DNA of 64,000 bases. Source: Planctomycetota bacterium. Its GTDB lineage: Bacteria; Planctomycetota; Planctomycetia; Pirellulales; UBA1268. Below are positions 46,227 to 54,932 of this stretch, piece after piece; within the stretch, counting starts at the first letter, position 1, and every line of letters begins with the position of its first letter. Position numbers and translations under genes: made by a program. The notes beneath the pieces were generated by a model that worked only from the letters and a program-made list of their open reading frames with translations, searched no databases and had not been told where the DNA came from. The stretch covers positions 542,694-606,693 of the forward strand of contig QWOQ01000007.1 of the NCBI GenBank assembly GCA_003669585.1, given 5' to 3'.

Positions 46227-47393
46227 TCAACCACGCGGATCAGGAAGCTTTTTTGGATCGTAGACATGATCTCGCTTTCGGACTATTTCCGCTTTGAGAA
46301 TTTTGTCGAGTGAGCCACCAGATTGACGATTTCCCTGCGTGCGTTCCAGCTTTGCGAGCACATCGGCTCCCTCGATCACTCGACCGAAAACTGTGTGTTT
46401 GCCGTCGAGGTGTTCCGTGGCACCGAATGTGAGAAAGAACTGCGAACCGCCGGTATTGGGCCCGGCGTGCGCCATCGAAAGCGTGCCATGAAAATGCTTT
46501 CGCGTGTTGGGATCGTTGCACTCGCATTCAATTGCATAGCCCGGGCCACCGGTGCCGGTTCCAGTAGGATCGCCTCCTTGCGCCATGAATCCTCCGATAA
46601 CTCGATGAAACGGTGTGCCGTTGTAAAACCCTTTTTCAATGAGGCTCACAAAATTGGCCACGGTGTTGGGCGCGTCATCTTCAAAAAGCTCGACAACAAT
46701 CTCCCCTTTTGACGTGATTATTTTAACTCTCGGAAGAGTATCGGTTTCGGCATCTTGTTTTCGCCTTGCCATCTCTTCGTCTACTTTGGTTTTATCAGCT
46801 TTGATTTGATCGGCGAGTTCGCCCACCTTCTCTGGACTTGCTTCAGCAGACATGGCTTTTGTGAGCCATTCACTTGCCTCTTCGAGTTTTGAAAGCCTGA
46901 TTGCAGCGGTCGCAGCCATCAAAAGAAGATCGGGGCTTGCCGCACCGACTTTTTCCAAAGCATCTGCAATTTCAAGTGTGCGAGTAAAATGATCGGTGTC
47001 GAGCGCACCAGCAGCTATCGCCAAAGCGATTTCACGCGCGCGGGCGTCTTCGGGCTTCACCGTTAAAAGTGCAAGAGCAGCCTCCTCGAGTTCCTTCCCA
47101 ACCACTCTGGCAGAAACTTGAATCGTCTCAAACTTCTTGGCAATGCTGGCCTTATCACTCCCAGGTTTTTGATATTCTGCCTGCAGCACAGAAAGTTCAC
47201 CAACTTTATCGCGCATGGCGAGGGAAGCTTTTTCGAATTCTGCCTCGATCTCTTCCGGTGTTTTTGGATCTTGAACAATTCCCTGTAGTTCATTCTTGGA
47301 TGCTGAGTCGGTTCTATTCTGCCCGTGCGCCATAAAGAGTGGAGTCGCGCTCACCAGCACAAAGAACACAACGAGGAGCTTGATTTTGATCAC
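46227..47393 (-). CDS. Cyclophilin-type peptidyl-prolyl isomerase, exported
   Basis: 388-residue exported protein. A signal sequence (LLVVFFVLVSATPLFMAHG) precedes a helical, charged stretch (about 50-205) that looks like a TPR- or coiled-coil-type module. A cyclophilin domain at about 215-370 has FHRVIGGFMAQGGDPTGTGTGGPGYAIE, GTLSMAHAGPNTGGSQFFLTF and HLDGKHTVFGRV, with catalytic Arg and Phe present. It folds exported proteins. GTG 47393 is chosen because AAGGA is 7 nt upstream; a TTG two codons earlier overlaps that site. Confidence 0.92.
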   Translation of the reverse strand: MIKIKLLVVFFVLVSATPLFMAHGQNRTDSASKNELQGIVQDPKTPEEIEAEFEKASLAMRDKVGELSVLQAEYQKPGSDKASIAKKFETIQVSARVVGKELEEAALALLTVKPEDARAREIALAIAAGALDTDHFTRTLEIADALEKVGAASPDLLLMAATAAIRLSKLEEASEWLTKAMSAEASPEKVGELADQIKADKTKVDEEMARRKQDAETDTLPRVKIITSKGEIVVELFEDDAPNTVANFVSLIEKGFYNGTPFHRVIGGFMAQGGDPTGTGTGGPGYAIECECNDPNTRKHFHGTLSMAHAGPNTGGSQFFLTFGATEHLDGKHTVFGRVIEGADVLAKLERTQGNRQSGGSLDKILKAEIVRKRDHVYDPKKLPDPRG

Positions 47394-47535
47394 TGTCAAT
47401 TCCTTCGGAAACGATGTGGTTGATTTTGAATCTACTCACCAGAACGCTCGCCGCCTGAATAAGGTCCTGTGGCGAGGTGTCTAGTCTGCATTACACTAGC
47501 ACGCTGGTGCAATCGCGACGATTCATGCTCGACGT

Positions 47536-48267
47536 ATGCTGCTGCGCCGCCTCTCTCTAGAATCGCATCTCAACGAGGAGTTCGACGAAAGCGTGTCACC
47601 AAGAAACAACAGCCGCAAAACTGTCAAAACGCCTGAAGCGGCGAGCCCTCCGCGGATTGTAGGCGGCACGCTGCGCGGTCGATTGTTGCCGTTTTCGCCA
47701 GACGGCAGAACCCGTCCGATGAAAGATCGCGTTCGCGAAACGCTTTTCGATTTGATTGGCCCGGAAATCGTTGGCGCCATTGCGATCGATCTCTTTGCCG
47801 GTTCTGGATCGCTGGGTTTTGAGTCGATCAGTCGAGGCGCTTCAAAAGCCATCTTTGCAGAGCGTCATTTTCCGACCTCTGATCTCATCGAAAAAGCTGC
47901 GATCACTCTTGGTATTTCGCAAAGCGTTACGGTCAAGGCAGGCAACGTGCTGCTCTGGTCTAAACAAATGCCTGTGCTCGATACATCGGCTCGCTGGATT
48001 GTTTTTTTCTCTCCGCCGTGGTCATTCTTTACAGAGAAGACAGACGAAATGATGGCGCTTGTGCGAGCGATGCTCTTGGCCGCACCAAGAGGCAGCCTCC
48101 TGGTGGTCGAAGCCGATGAAAACTTTGATCCTCAGCATCTCCCTTCGCCACATCGCTGGAATCTGAGAACGATTCGACCTGCCGTGCTCTATTTTTACGG
48201 TGTGCACAATGAGGATTCAGCAGAAGCAGACTCGCCGCCTTCGTTTCCAGATTCAACTGTACATTGA
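47536..48267 (+). CDS. RsmD-like 16S rRNA methyltransferase with altered catalytic motif
   Basis: 243-residue RsmD-family enzyme; in other bacteria it methylates 16S rRNA guanine 966 with SAM. PRIVGGTLRGRLLPF, RPMKDRVRETLFDLIG and SAM motif DLFAGSGSLGFESISRGA are clear. The catalytic N/DPPY is SPPW (159-162, IVFFSPPWSFF). Asp at the first place of this motif holds the substrate base in known enzymes, so its loss could mean an altered target or lower activity. The N-terminal 35 residues are not conserved. Confidence 0.82.
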   Translation: MLLRRLSLESHLNEEFDESVSPRNNSRKTVKTPEAASPPRIVGGTLRGRLLPFSPDGRTRPMKDRVRETLFDLIGPEIVGAIAIDLFAGSGSLGFESISRGASKAIFAERHFPTSDLIEKAAITLGISQSVTVKAGNVLLWSKQMPVLDTSARWIVFFSPPWSFFTEKTDEMMALVRAMLLAAPRGSLLVVEADENFDPQHLPSPHRWNLRTIRPAVLYFYGVHNEDSAEADSPPSFPDSTVH

Positions 48268-48346
48268 CCGTTGAATTCACTCAGGGCATCGCACTCGCCA
48301 CAAAATGGGCGTTGTGAAAAAAAGTGCGTGAACGATTTTTACGAGC

Positions 48347-49747
48347 CTACGAGGAAGCTTGCATCACGTGCACGAGCATGCCGATGGCAGCAGATGCCAC
48401 CACCACAATCGGTGTGGGCACCACTTGTTTGCTCAGCATCAATACAGAAATAATCGCCATGATAATCGGTAGAAGTGCCGGCTTTCCATCGGCCACAAAA
48501 GCGCTCACTCCAAGTTTCCAATTGAGCAGAATAATCGCGGCCACAACCGCTGCTCCGATCGCCGAAAGCGAACGATCGAGCCACGAACCACTGCGAATCT
48601 TCTGAATGAACGGGGCCATGCCGAGCACCATCACAAAGCTTGGAATAAACGCAAACACCGTCGCAATCGCCGCACCCCAGAGTCCTTGCACGGGAGAGTG
48701 CAAAGGTCTCCACCCCGCAACAAAGCCGATGAATGTCACCACGAGAATCAGCGGTCCGGGAGTCGCTTCTCCCATGGCCAGCGCATCAAAGCGTTCACTT
48801 GGCTCCAACCAGCCTCGCAGGAGCGATTCCTCCAGGGCCCATGGCACGACTGCATACGCTCCACCAATCGACAGCAGCGTCGTCTCGGTAAACAGAATCG
48901 CGATCTCTCCTCCTCGACCTGCAGCGAGATCAAAAAACGCGATGCCTGCAAAAGTAACCAACCACAAAATAACCCCCACAAACACGACACCCAAAGGCCA
49001 GATCCACCATCGGCGTGCACCTCGATCAACCGCTGCGTCTTCTTTTGTAGGTATCTTCTCACAAAAAACTTTTGCCTCGGCATTCGATTGTGAGTGATCG
49101 TTCTTTTTACCATGGACACCAGAAGCTTTTGGACCTCTGACATCAAAGACCACTCCTACCATCGCGGCAACAAACAGAACGACCGGAAATGAAATTCCCC
49201 ATGCCAGCAAACACAAGCTCACAACAAGAAGCACTCCTGCCCCTACCGATCGCACCGATTTCCGACCAATCCGCCAGGCAGCCATCGCAACAAGTGCCAC
49301 GACCGCCGATTGCAAACCGTGAAACCCGGCTGAAATAATCGGCCATGATTCGCCTGCCACATGCAGCCATGCAAGCGCCGTTACAAGAATTGCTCCGGGA
49401 ATAATAAAGAGCGTGCCTGCCAGAAGTCCCCCGCGAAGGCCGCCGACTCGCCATCCGGCATACGTTGCCAACTGCTGCGCTTCGGGCCCAGGCAGGAGCA
49501 TGCACAGTCGCAAGGCCGCAAGAAATTCTTCTTCCGAAATCCATTTTTTTCGTTCTACGATTTCACGATGCAAAATGGCGATCTGGCCTGCCGGTCCACC
49601 AAAGCCCGTTGCACCAATCAGCAGCCAGGTGCTGAGCGATTCCCTGAATCCAACATCGGCGTGAGGCTGTTGCGGTCGATTTGGTGACGCTGGGCTTTCA
49701 CCGGCCTGCGATGGCTGCCCACCTTGAGAGAACGAGTTCGAGTTCAT
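48347..49747 (-). CDS. Chromate transporter family (ChrA) membrane protein
   Basis: 466-residue protein with two CHR domains and about 10 membrane segments. The first has STWLLIGATGFGGPAGQIAILHREIVERKKWISEEEFLAALRLCMLLPGPEAQQLATYAG (the family's FGGPxAQ and LPGP blocks); the second has TTLLSIGGAYAVVPWALEE and GEATPGPLILVVTFIGF. This is the standard two-domain ChrA build. The cytoplasmic loop between the domains is long and charged. It may export chromate or sulfate-like ions, but no chromate regulator is near and the natural cargo is unknown. Confidence 0.9.
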   Translation of the reverse strand: MNSNSFSQGGQPSQAGESPASPNRPQQPHADVGFRESLSTWLLIGATGFGGPAGQIAILHREIVERKKWISEEEFLAALRLCMLLPGPEAQQLATYAGWRVGGLRGGLLAGTLFIIPGAILVTALAWLHVAGESWPIISAGFHGLQSAVVALVAMAAWRIGRKSVRSVGAGVLLVVSLCLLAWGISFPVVLFVAAMVGVVFDVRGPKASGVHGKKNDHSQSNAEAKVFCEKIPTKEDAAVDRGARRWWIWPLGVVFVGVILWLVTFAGIAFFDLAAGRGGEIAILFTETTLLSIGGAYAVVPWALEESLLRGWLEPSERFDALAMGEATPGPLILVVTFIGFVAGWRPLHSPVQGLWGAAIATVFAFIPSFVMVLGMAPFIQKIRSGSWLDRSLSAIGAAVVAAIILLNWKLGVSAFVADGKPALLPIIMAIISVLMLSKQVVPTPIVVVASAAIGMLVHVMQASS

Positions 49748-49833
49748 TGAGAAACTCTAAAAGGGTATCCGAATGCAGCAGCCTGAGTATTCTTTTTGAA
49801 ACGTCCTTCTACTATTTTTTACCGAGGGCCACT

Positions 49834-50217
49834 ATGGATATTGTGAATCAGCGTGACGCGGTTGCCTTTATCACCGCCGATGGATCAACGATTCGAGAAC
49901 TTTTAGCTCATCGAAATTCGAGTATTCGCAATCAGAGTCTTGCCGAAGCTCGGCTCGCTCCTGGCATGGCGACAACGCCGCATCATCACAAAGTGACCGA
50001 AGAGATTTACTACATTCTCTCTGGCGAAGCCGAGATGACGCTTGCGACAAAAACTCAACGAGTCGGTCCAGGGGATGCGATTGCAATTCCTCCGGGAGAT
50101 CGCCACTCCATTCGTACTATCGGAAACGTGGAGCTTGTCTTTCTTTGCAGTTGCGCGCCTGGGTATGAGTCCACGGATACATTTCTTGAGCACGAAACAC
50201 CCATTGCTCCCGACTAA
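49834..50217 (+). CDS. Cupin domain protein
   Basis: 127-residue single cupin. Metal-binding motif 1 is PHHHKVTEEIYYILSGEAEM (His residues and Glu) and motif 2 is PGDAIAIPPGDRHSIRTIG (His). A GAGG site precedes ATG 49834 by 7 nt; a longer frame from 49681 has none. Small cupins bind or isomerise varied substrates; nothing here points to one. Confidence 0.88.
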   Translation: MDIVNQRDAVAFITADGSTIRELLAHRNSSIRNQSLAEARLAPGMATTPHHHKVTEEIYYILSGEAEMTLATKTQRVGPGDAIAIPPGDRHSIRTIGNVELVFLCSCAPGYESTDTFLEHETPIAPD

Positions 50218-51004
50218 AACCCGCATCATCCACCATCAACCATCGCGGAGTTCTTGGCATTCACTTGTCAGAATTTAGCGAATTCCTGCGCGAATTCCGC
50301 TTGATTGACAATTATGAAAAGACCTATGGTTGTATTTGAGGGGTTTGAGAAAACATTTGCTGCTGGCAGCGTATAGAAAGGTCCAGCAGATCCAAAAAAT
50401 CTGCTGCCCGCCAAGTACGCCAATGCAACATCCAGCGGCCTGACGGCGACCGTCGTCGCCGGCTCCAATACGCACGACTTCGCTCTTACAAAGTAAGATG
50501 CTCGGCGTGCCGGAGAGAGTTCAAGCACCCGCTTGCATTCGGAAACCGATCGCTCAGAAAAACGCCTCGTTGCTGAGAATCTCCGTAGAAATATCTCCAA
50601 AAAGCCCTTCACGATAAAGTTTTTGTGGAAAGTGGTTTCGATGACGTTAGAGTCGATGTATCGAAGGGAATAATCGACAGCGTATGAAAGGTCTTGGTCT
50701 TCTCGAGTCATCACATTCTGAGGATTATGATCTTCACGCATGGCGACGTTGTATTGAAAACTGGTCTGGTGAAGGCCTGAAATGACTTCTTGAGTCTCGA
50801 ATACTCAATCTTTTTTTGTAAAATTTCTTTTGCACGGGTCTTCTTCGATCTCCTCTCCACAATCCCGCTCCCGGCGTGGTACTTTACTCAAAGAGTGTTT
50901 CGCGGTCTCGGGTCGTCCAATGGTGTCATATGGTGTCGTAACGGCCTGCGTTTCACTTGTGACAAGTAGAGTCTCATTTCTCCAGAATCATGTGCGGTAT
51001 TTCT
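50218..51004. other. Intergenic region before the pilus-type operon
   Basis: 787 nt between the cupin gene and the first GspE-like gene. Apart from the lipoprotein remnant at 50314-50496, I see no gene. The last 200 nt have AT-rich stretches (50805-50835) that could hold the operon promoter. Confidence 0.4.
50314..50496 (+). pseudogene. Decayed C-terminus of a DUF1559-companion lipoprotein
   Basis: Reading frame of 39 codons after a stop at 50374: GPADPKNLLPAKYAN, SSGLTATVVAG, NTHDFALTK and stop. This is the typical C-terminal end of small planctomycete lipoproteins encoded beside DUF1559 genes. Upstream in the same frame a short run from ATG 50314 ends in TAG and has no lipobox or family likeness. 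It is a remnant, probably left when a neighbouring prepilin and lipoprotein pair was lost. Confidence 0.6.
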
Positions 51005-52708
51005 ATGGCAGTTTCATTTCCTGACATTCTGGTGAGCGAGGGTTTGCTTTCCGACGAACAGTTGGCCGAAGCAATCAGCCTGTCAAAAAATTCTGGAAAA
51101 AAAGTTCAGGACGAAGTGATTCGTCTGGGATATGCCCCGAGCGACCAGGTGATTCAGGCGCTGGCCAAAAGTTATGGTCTTAAATTCATCGATTTGACAG
51201 GCATGACGATTTCAGCAGAAGTGATCGGCCTGCTGCCAGAGTCAATCGCGCGAGAGAATACGGTTTTCCCAATCTCCGAAGATGGGGAAACGCTTCGCAT
51301 TGCAACGAGCGACCCCACCGATCTCGACACACAGGAAAAGTTGCAGTTTATCTTGAACCGCACCGTTGAATCGACGTTGGCTCCTCGCGAATCAATCGTC
51401 GACGCAATCAATCGTCACTATGGACTCAGCGACGGCGAGAGCGCCGATTCGATGTTGCAGGAGTTCACCGATACCCAGATCGATTTCACCGAAACAGCCG
51501 TTGAATCAGCTGGAGCAAAATCGACCGAAGAATCGAGCGACGCACCGGTGGTGCGACTGGTGCAGTTAATCATCACCGAAGCAGTGCAACTGCGCGCAAG
51601 CGACATCCACATTGAACCGTTTGAAAATCGCGTGCGAGTGCGATACCGCATCGACGGCCGTTTGGTGGAGCGAGATAATCCACCGCGACGACTGCTCGGC
51701 GCGATTCTTTCGCGTATTAAGGTGCTTTCAAAGCTCGACATTGCCGAGCGTCGCCGCCCGCAGGACGGTCGAATCAAGATCACCGCCGACGGTAAGGATT
51801 ACGATCTGCGAGTCAGCGTGCTGCCAACGAATCACGGACAGAGCATCGTCATGCGGATTCTCGACAAGGATAATATCCGCGTTGGTATTCGGCAGCTCGG
51901 GCTTTCGGAAGGCGATTTCCGAAATTTCAAAAATCTGATTCGACGTCCCAACGGCATTATTCTTGTTACCGGCCCAACCGGTTCTGGAAAAACGACCACG
52001 CTCTATGCCTCGCTCAATGAACTCAATCGTCCAGATACAAAGATCATCACCGCCGAGGATCCTGTGGAGTATTACCTCTCCGGGATCAATCAGGTGGAAG
52101 TTCGTCACAACATCGGTCTCGATTTTGCCCGCGTTATCCGTTCGATGCTTCGCCAAGCTCCAAACGTGATTCTCGTTGGTGAAATGCGGGATACTGAAAC
52201 GGCCCAGATGGGTATTCAGGCATCGCTCACCGGGCATTTGGTGTTTAGCACCCTGCATACAAACGATGCTCCTGGCGCGATCACCCGCATGATTGATATG
52301 GGAGTGCCTGCCTATCTCGTCGCTTCGAGCATTGTCGCGGTTTTGGCTCAGCGACTCATTCGCGTCATCTGCTCCAAGTGCAAGCAACCTTTCTCGCCAC
52401 TCGACACTCAGATTGAAGCGGCTGGCATGACGCCCGAAATGGTGGCAGAAGCTACATTCATGAAGGGGCGCGGCTGCCAGCACTGCGGAAAATCTGGCCA
52501 CCGAGGACGACTTGGGATTTTTGAACTGATGATGATGACCTCAAAAATTCGAGAACTGGCATTCCAGGGAGCCCCCACGCAAGACATTCGCCGGGCCGCA
52601 GTGAACCTGGGAATGTCGGTGATGTTTGAAGACGGCGTGCGAAAGGTCGCAAAGGGGATCACAACGTTTGACGAAGTATTTCGTGTTGCAAAAAAGGTTG
52701 AGAAGTGA
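51005..52708 (+). CDS. GspE/PilB-type assembly ATPase (first copy)
   Basis: 567-residue assembly ATPase. N-terminal MshEN-like domain (ILVSEGLLSDEQLAEAIS) covers about 1-150. The core has Walker A GPTGSGKTTT (about 323-332), Asp box ITAEDPVEYYLSGINQVEV, Walker B LVGEMRD and His box FSTLHTND. A four-Cys zinc site (CSKCKQ at about 456, CQHCG at about 491) closes the domain. It powers pilin extension or pseudopilus growth in type IV pilus / type II secretion. ATG 51005 gives the usual N-terminus; a second ATG 15 nt earlier is possible. The pairing with a second copy is described separately. Confidence 0.93.
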   Translation: MAVSFPDILVSEGLLSDEQLAEAISLSKNSGKKVQDEVIRLGYAPSDQVIQALAKSYGLKFIDLTGMTISAEVIGLLPESIARENTVFPISEDGETLRIATSDPTDLDTQEKLQFILNRTVESTLAPRESIVDAINRHYGLSDGESADSMLQEFTDTQIDFTETAVESAGAKSTEESSDAPVVRLVQLIITEAVQLRASDIHIEPFENRVRVRYRIDGRLVERDNPPRRLLGAILSRIKVLSKLDIAERRRPQDGRIKITADGKDYDLRVSVLPTNHGQSIVMRILDKDNIRVGIRQLGLSEGDFRNFKNLIRRPNGIILVTGPTGSGKTTTLYASLNELNRPDTKIITAEDPVEYYLSGINQVEVRHNIGLDFARVIRSMLRQAPNVILVGEMRDTETAQMGIQASLTGHLVFSTLHTNDAPGAITRMIDMGVPAYLVASSIVAVLAQRLIRVICSKCKQPFSPLDTQIEAAGMTPEMVAEATFMKGRGCQHCGKSGHRGRLGIFELMMMTSKIRELAFQGAPTQDIRRAAVNLGMSVMFEDGVRKVAKGITTFDEVFRVAKKVEK

Positions 52709-53212
52709 TTGTTTCGGCATTCACATTCCTTTGTGGCGACCGAGTCCTCTTTATCTTCGATATTTCCGCCGATTAGCTCTCTTTTCCTTTTTGATTCGCC
52801 GTAGAAAAGATTTTTGGGCTGTTGAAGCTCGTCGGGCAGGTTCAAAAATCCCAAGATTTCGAGCGATTGCTTGGCTGACCGGGCCAAAAAAACTGGACCC
52901 TCTGGCTAATTTTGACCGAAGAAGCGCATACTACGGAAGTCCGGCCGTGCGTCAGGGGTATTGGCTGGACTCCAAATCGGTATCTAACGTGAGCCGTCAT
53001 TCTTTATTGACCCCTTATTTTTCGTCTGCCGACTGCGCGCAGACGCTCTGGCGAGTCACAATAGGCCCGCAGGTCTTTGGGGCATCGGTTCACTCATTGA
53101 TCTCTAGATCGCACGTGTTGAGCAATTTCAAATTTTCACGCGTCAGGCTTCGATGTCCGTTGTTTCAAAATGTAAAATCATTCACCACTTTTTTTGATCG
53201 CATTTATTCATC
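52709..53212. other. 504 nt gap within the pilus-type locus
   Basis: No gene is supported. An open frame on the plus strand crosses it, but its sequence is unlike any family and uses codons differently from its neighbours. CGTCTGC (53023-53029) pairs with GCAGACG (53039-53045) to form a 7 bp hairpin. The gap is long for an operon, so the PilT-like gene may have its own promoter here. Confidence 0.4.
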
Positions 53213-54763
53213 ATGAGCACAAGCACTCCTCCACTTCCGAGTTCTCATGCCACTTATGTGGAAAAAATCCTCAAAGTAGCGCACGACAATAATGCGACCG
53301 AAGTTCGGTTTGGTGCCGGCGGCGCGCCGTCGATCAGAATCGATGGATCGCTCAAGCCGATCAAGGCCAATCCTGTTACAGCAAATGATGTGAACACCAT
53401 GGCGAAGGCACTCGCTCCGGCCGGCGCTAACCTTGCGAACTTTCATTTTACTTCCACGCTTGGTGATTACGAAGCCTCACTCATCGACAACGGCGGAGTG
53501 CCGGTGTTGATCCTCAAGCCCGCAACAAGCCCCGAGCCATCTCACGAAGCTTCTCTTGAACTCGCTCCCACTGAAGATTTTGTCGATACCGACAAGCCTG
53601 TTGGCGCCGCGGTAGATGAGTTCGCCATGCCGAAGGTGGCGACCGGATCGATTCAGATCGACAAACTTTTAATGGCCGCTGTGAAAAATGGTGTGAGCGA
53701 CATTCACATTACAACAGGCCTGCCGCCTGTCTTTCGTGTCGACGGACATATGAAGCCGCAGAACACCAAGGTGCTGACCGCCGACGATACAAACGGTCTG
53801 ATGAAAGCGATCACTCCCGAACGCTGCCAGGCTGAATTGGCCGAAAAAGGGGGTGCCGACTTTGGCTTTGCCTTCGGTGACATGGCCCGTTTCCGAGTGA
53901 GCATATTCAAGCAGCGAAATACCGTGGCGATGGTGCTGCGACAAATTCCAAACAAGATGCTCACTCCTGAGCAGCTTGGCGTTCCTGCGATCGCCAAAAA
54001 AATGGTTATGCGTCCGCGAGGGCTGTTTTTGGTTACGGGCCCTACTGGTTCGGGAAAGAGCACCACGCTGGCGAGTCTGATTAACTACATCAATGAGACG
54101 ACCGATCACCATATCATCACGATCGAGGATCCGATTGAGTTTTATCACTACTCCAAAAAAAGCACGATCAACCAGCGCGAAGTGGGCAACGACGTGCCAA
54201 GTTTTTCAGAGGCTCTCCGCCGCGCCTTGCGTCAAGATCCCGATGTGATTCTTGTCGGTGAGCTTCGAGATCTTGAAACGATTGAGGCTGCTATTTCTGC
54301 TGCCGAAACGGGTCACGTTGTTTTTGGAACGCTCCATACCACAGGTGCTCAGGGCACCGTCAACAGAATCATCGACGCCTTTCCCGCCAACCAGCAGGAT
54401 CAGATTCGCACACAACTTTCCACGGCGCTTATCGGCGTGATTTCGCAGGCGCTTTTACCGAAAATCGGTGGAGGACGAGTGGCAGCCTACGAGGTGCTCG
54501 TGGTCACGCCGGCCATCGGAAATCTCATCCGTGAAAATAAAACTTTCCGCATTAATTCATCGATTCAGACCGGAACGAAGCTCGGCATGCAACTCCTCGA
54601 CGACAATCTCTTCAAGCTCTGGGGCGACAAGAAGGTGACCGAAGAAGATGTGCTTGCCAAGGCTCAATCGGTCGACGATTTAACCAAGCGAATCGCCAAT
54701 GCCAAGCGAGGAGTTTTCGATGACGAGGAGGATGTTTCTCGTCGTGCCAAAGATATGGGCTAG
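53213..54763 (+). CDS. pilT: PilT-like retraction ATPase with duplicated N-terminal domain
   Basis: 516 residues; PilT usually has about 350. From about 140 to 516 it is a standard PilT: SDIHITTGLPPVFRVDGHMKP, Walker A GPTGSGKSTT at about 276-285, Asp box TIEDPIEFYHYSKKSTINQREVG, Walker B LVGELRDLETIEAAISAAETGH, and His box GTLHTTGA. Residues 14-105 are a second, weaker copy of the N-terminal PAS-like domain: IRIDGSLKP against FRVDGHMKP, VTANDVNTMAKALAP against LTADDTNGLMKAITP. This copy is linked by an acidic, Pro-rich segment (about 108-145). PilT disassembles pili and drives twitching; the extra domain may change hexamer packing or partner choice. Confidence 0.93.
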   Translation: MSTSTPPLPSSHATYVEKILKVAHDNNATEVRFGAGGAPSIRIDGSLKPIKANPVTANDVNTMAKALAPAGANLANFHFTSTLGDYEASLIDNGGVPVLILKPATSPEPSHEASLELAPTEDFVDTDKPVGAAVDEFAMPKVATGSIQIDKLLMAAVKNGVSDIHITTGLPPVFRVDGHMKPQNTKVLTADDTNGLMKAITPERCQAELAEKGGADFGFAFGDMARFRVSIFKQRNTVAMVLRQIPNKMLTPEQLGVPAIAKKMVMRPRGLFLVTGPTGSGKSTTLASLINYINETTDHHIITIEDPIEFYHYSKKSTINQREVGNDVPSFSEALRRALRQDPDVILVGELRDLETIEAAISAAETGHVVFGTLHTTGAQGTVNRIIDAFPANQQDQIRTQLSTALIGVISQALLPKIGGGRVAAYEVLVVTPAIGNLIRENKTFRINSSIQTGTKLGMQLLDDNLFKLWGDKKVTEEDVLAKAQSVDDLTKRIANAKRGVFDDEEDVSRRAKDMG

Positions 54764-54932
54764 ACATAGGTTCGGACCATGGACAATGGGCCATAAAACA
54801 TGAGACAGACCACACTTCTAGAAGAATTTCACGCGTTCAATCCGGACGCACTTGATGGACAGCTCGAATAATTTCCTGATATCAACTTCCTGATTTTCAC
54901 TCGTTTCACCACTCTCACTTTCCGCGTGCACT

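Noticed and set aside
50268..50741. Open frame of 157 codons on the minus strand before the pilus-type locus
   Set aside because: No family likeness, no ribosome site, and it overlaps the lipoprotein remnant.
52626..53216. Open frame of 196 codons on the plus strand overlapping the first GspE-like gene
   Set aside because: It begins inside a real gene in another frame and its sequence has no family pattern.
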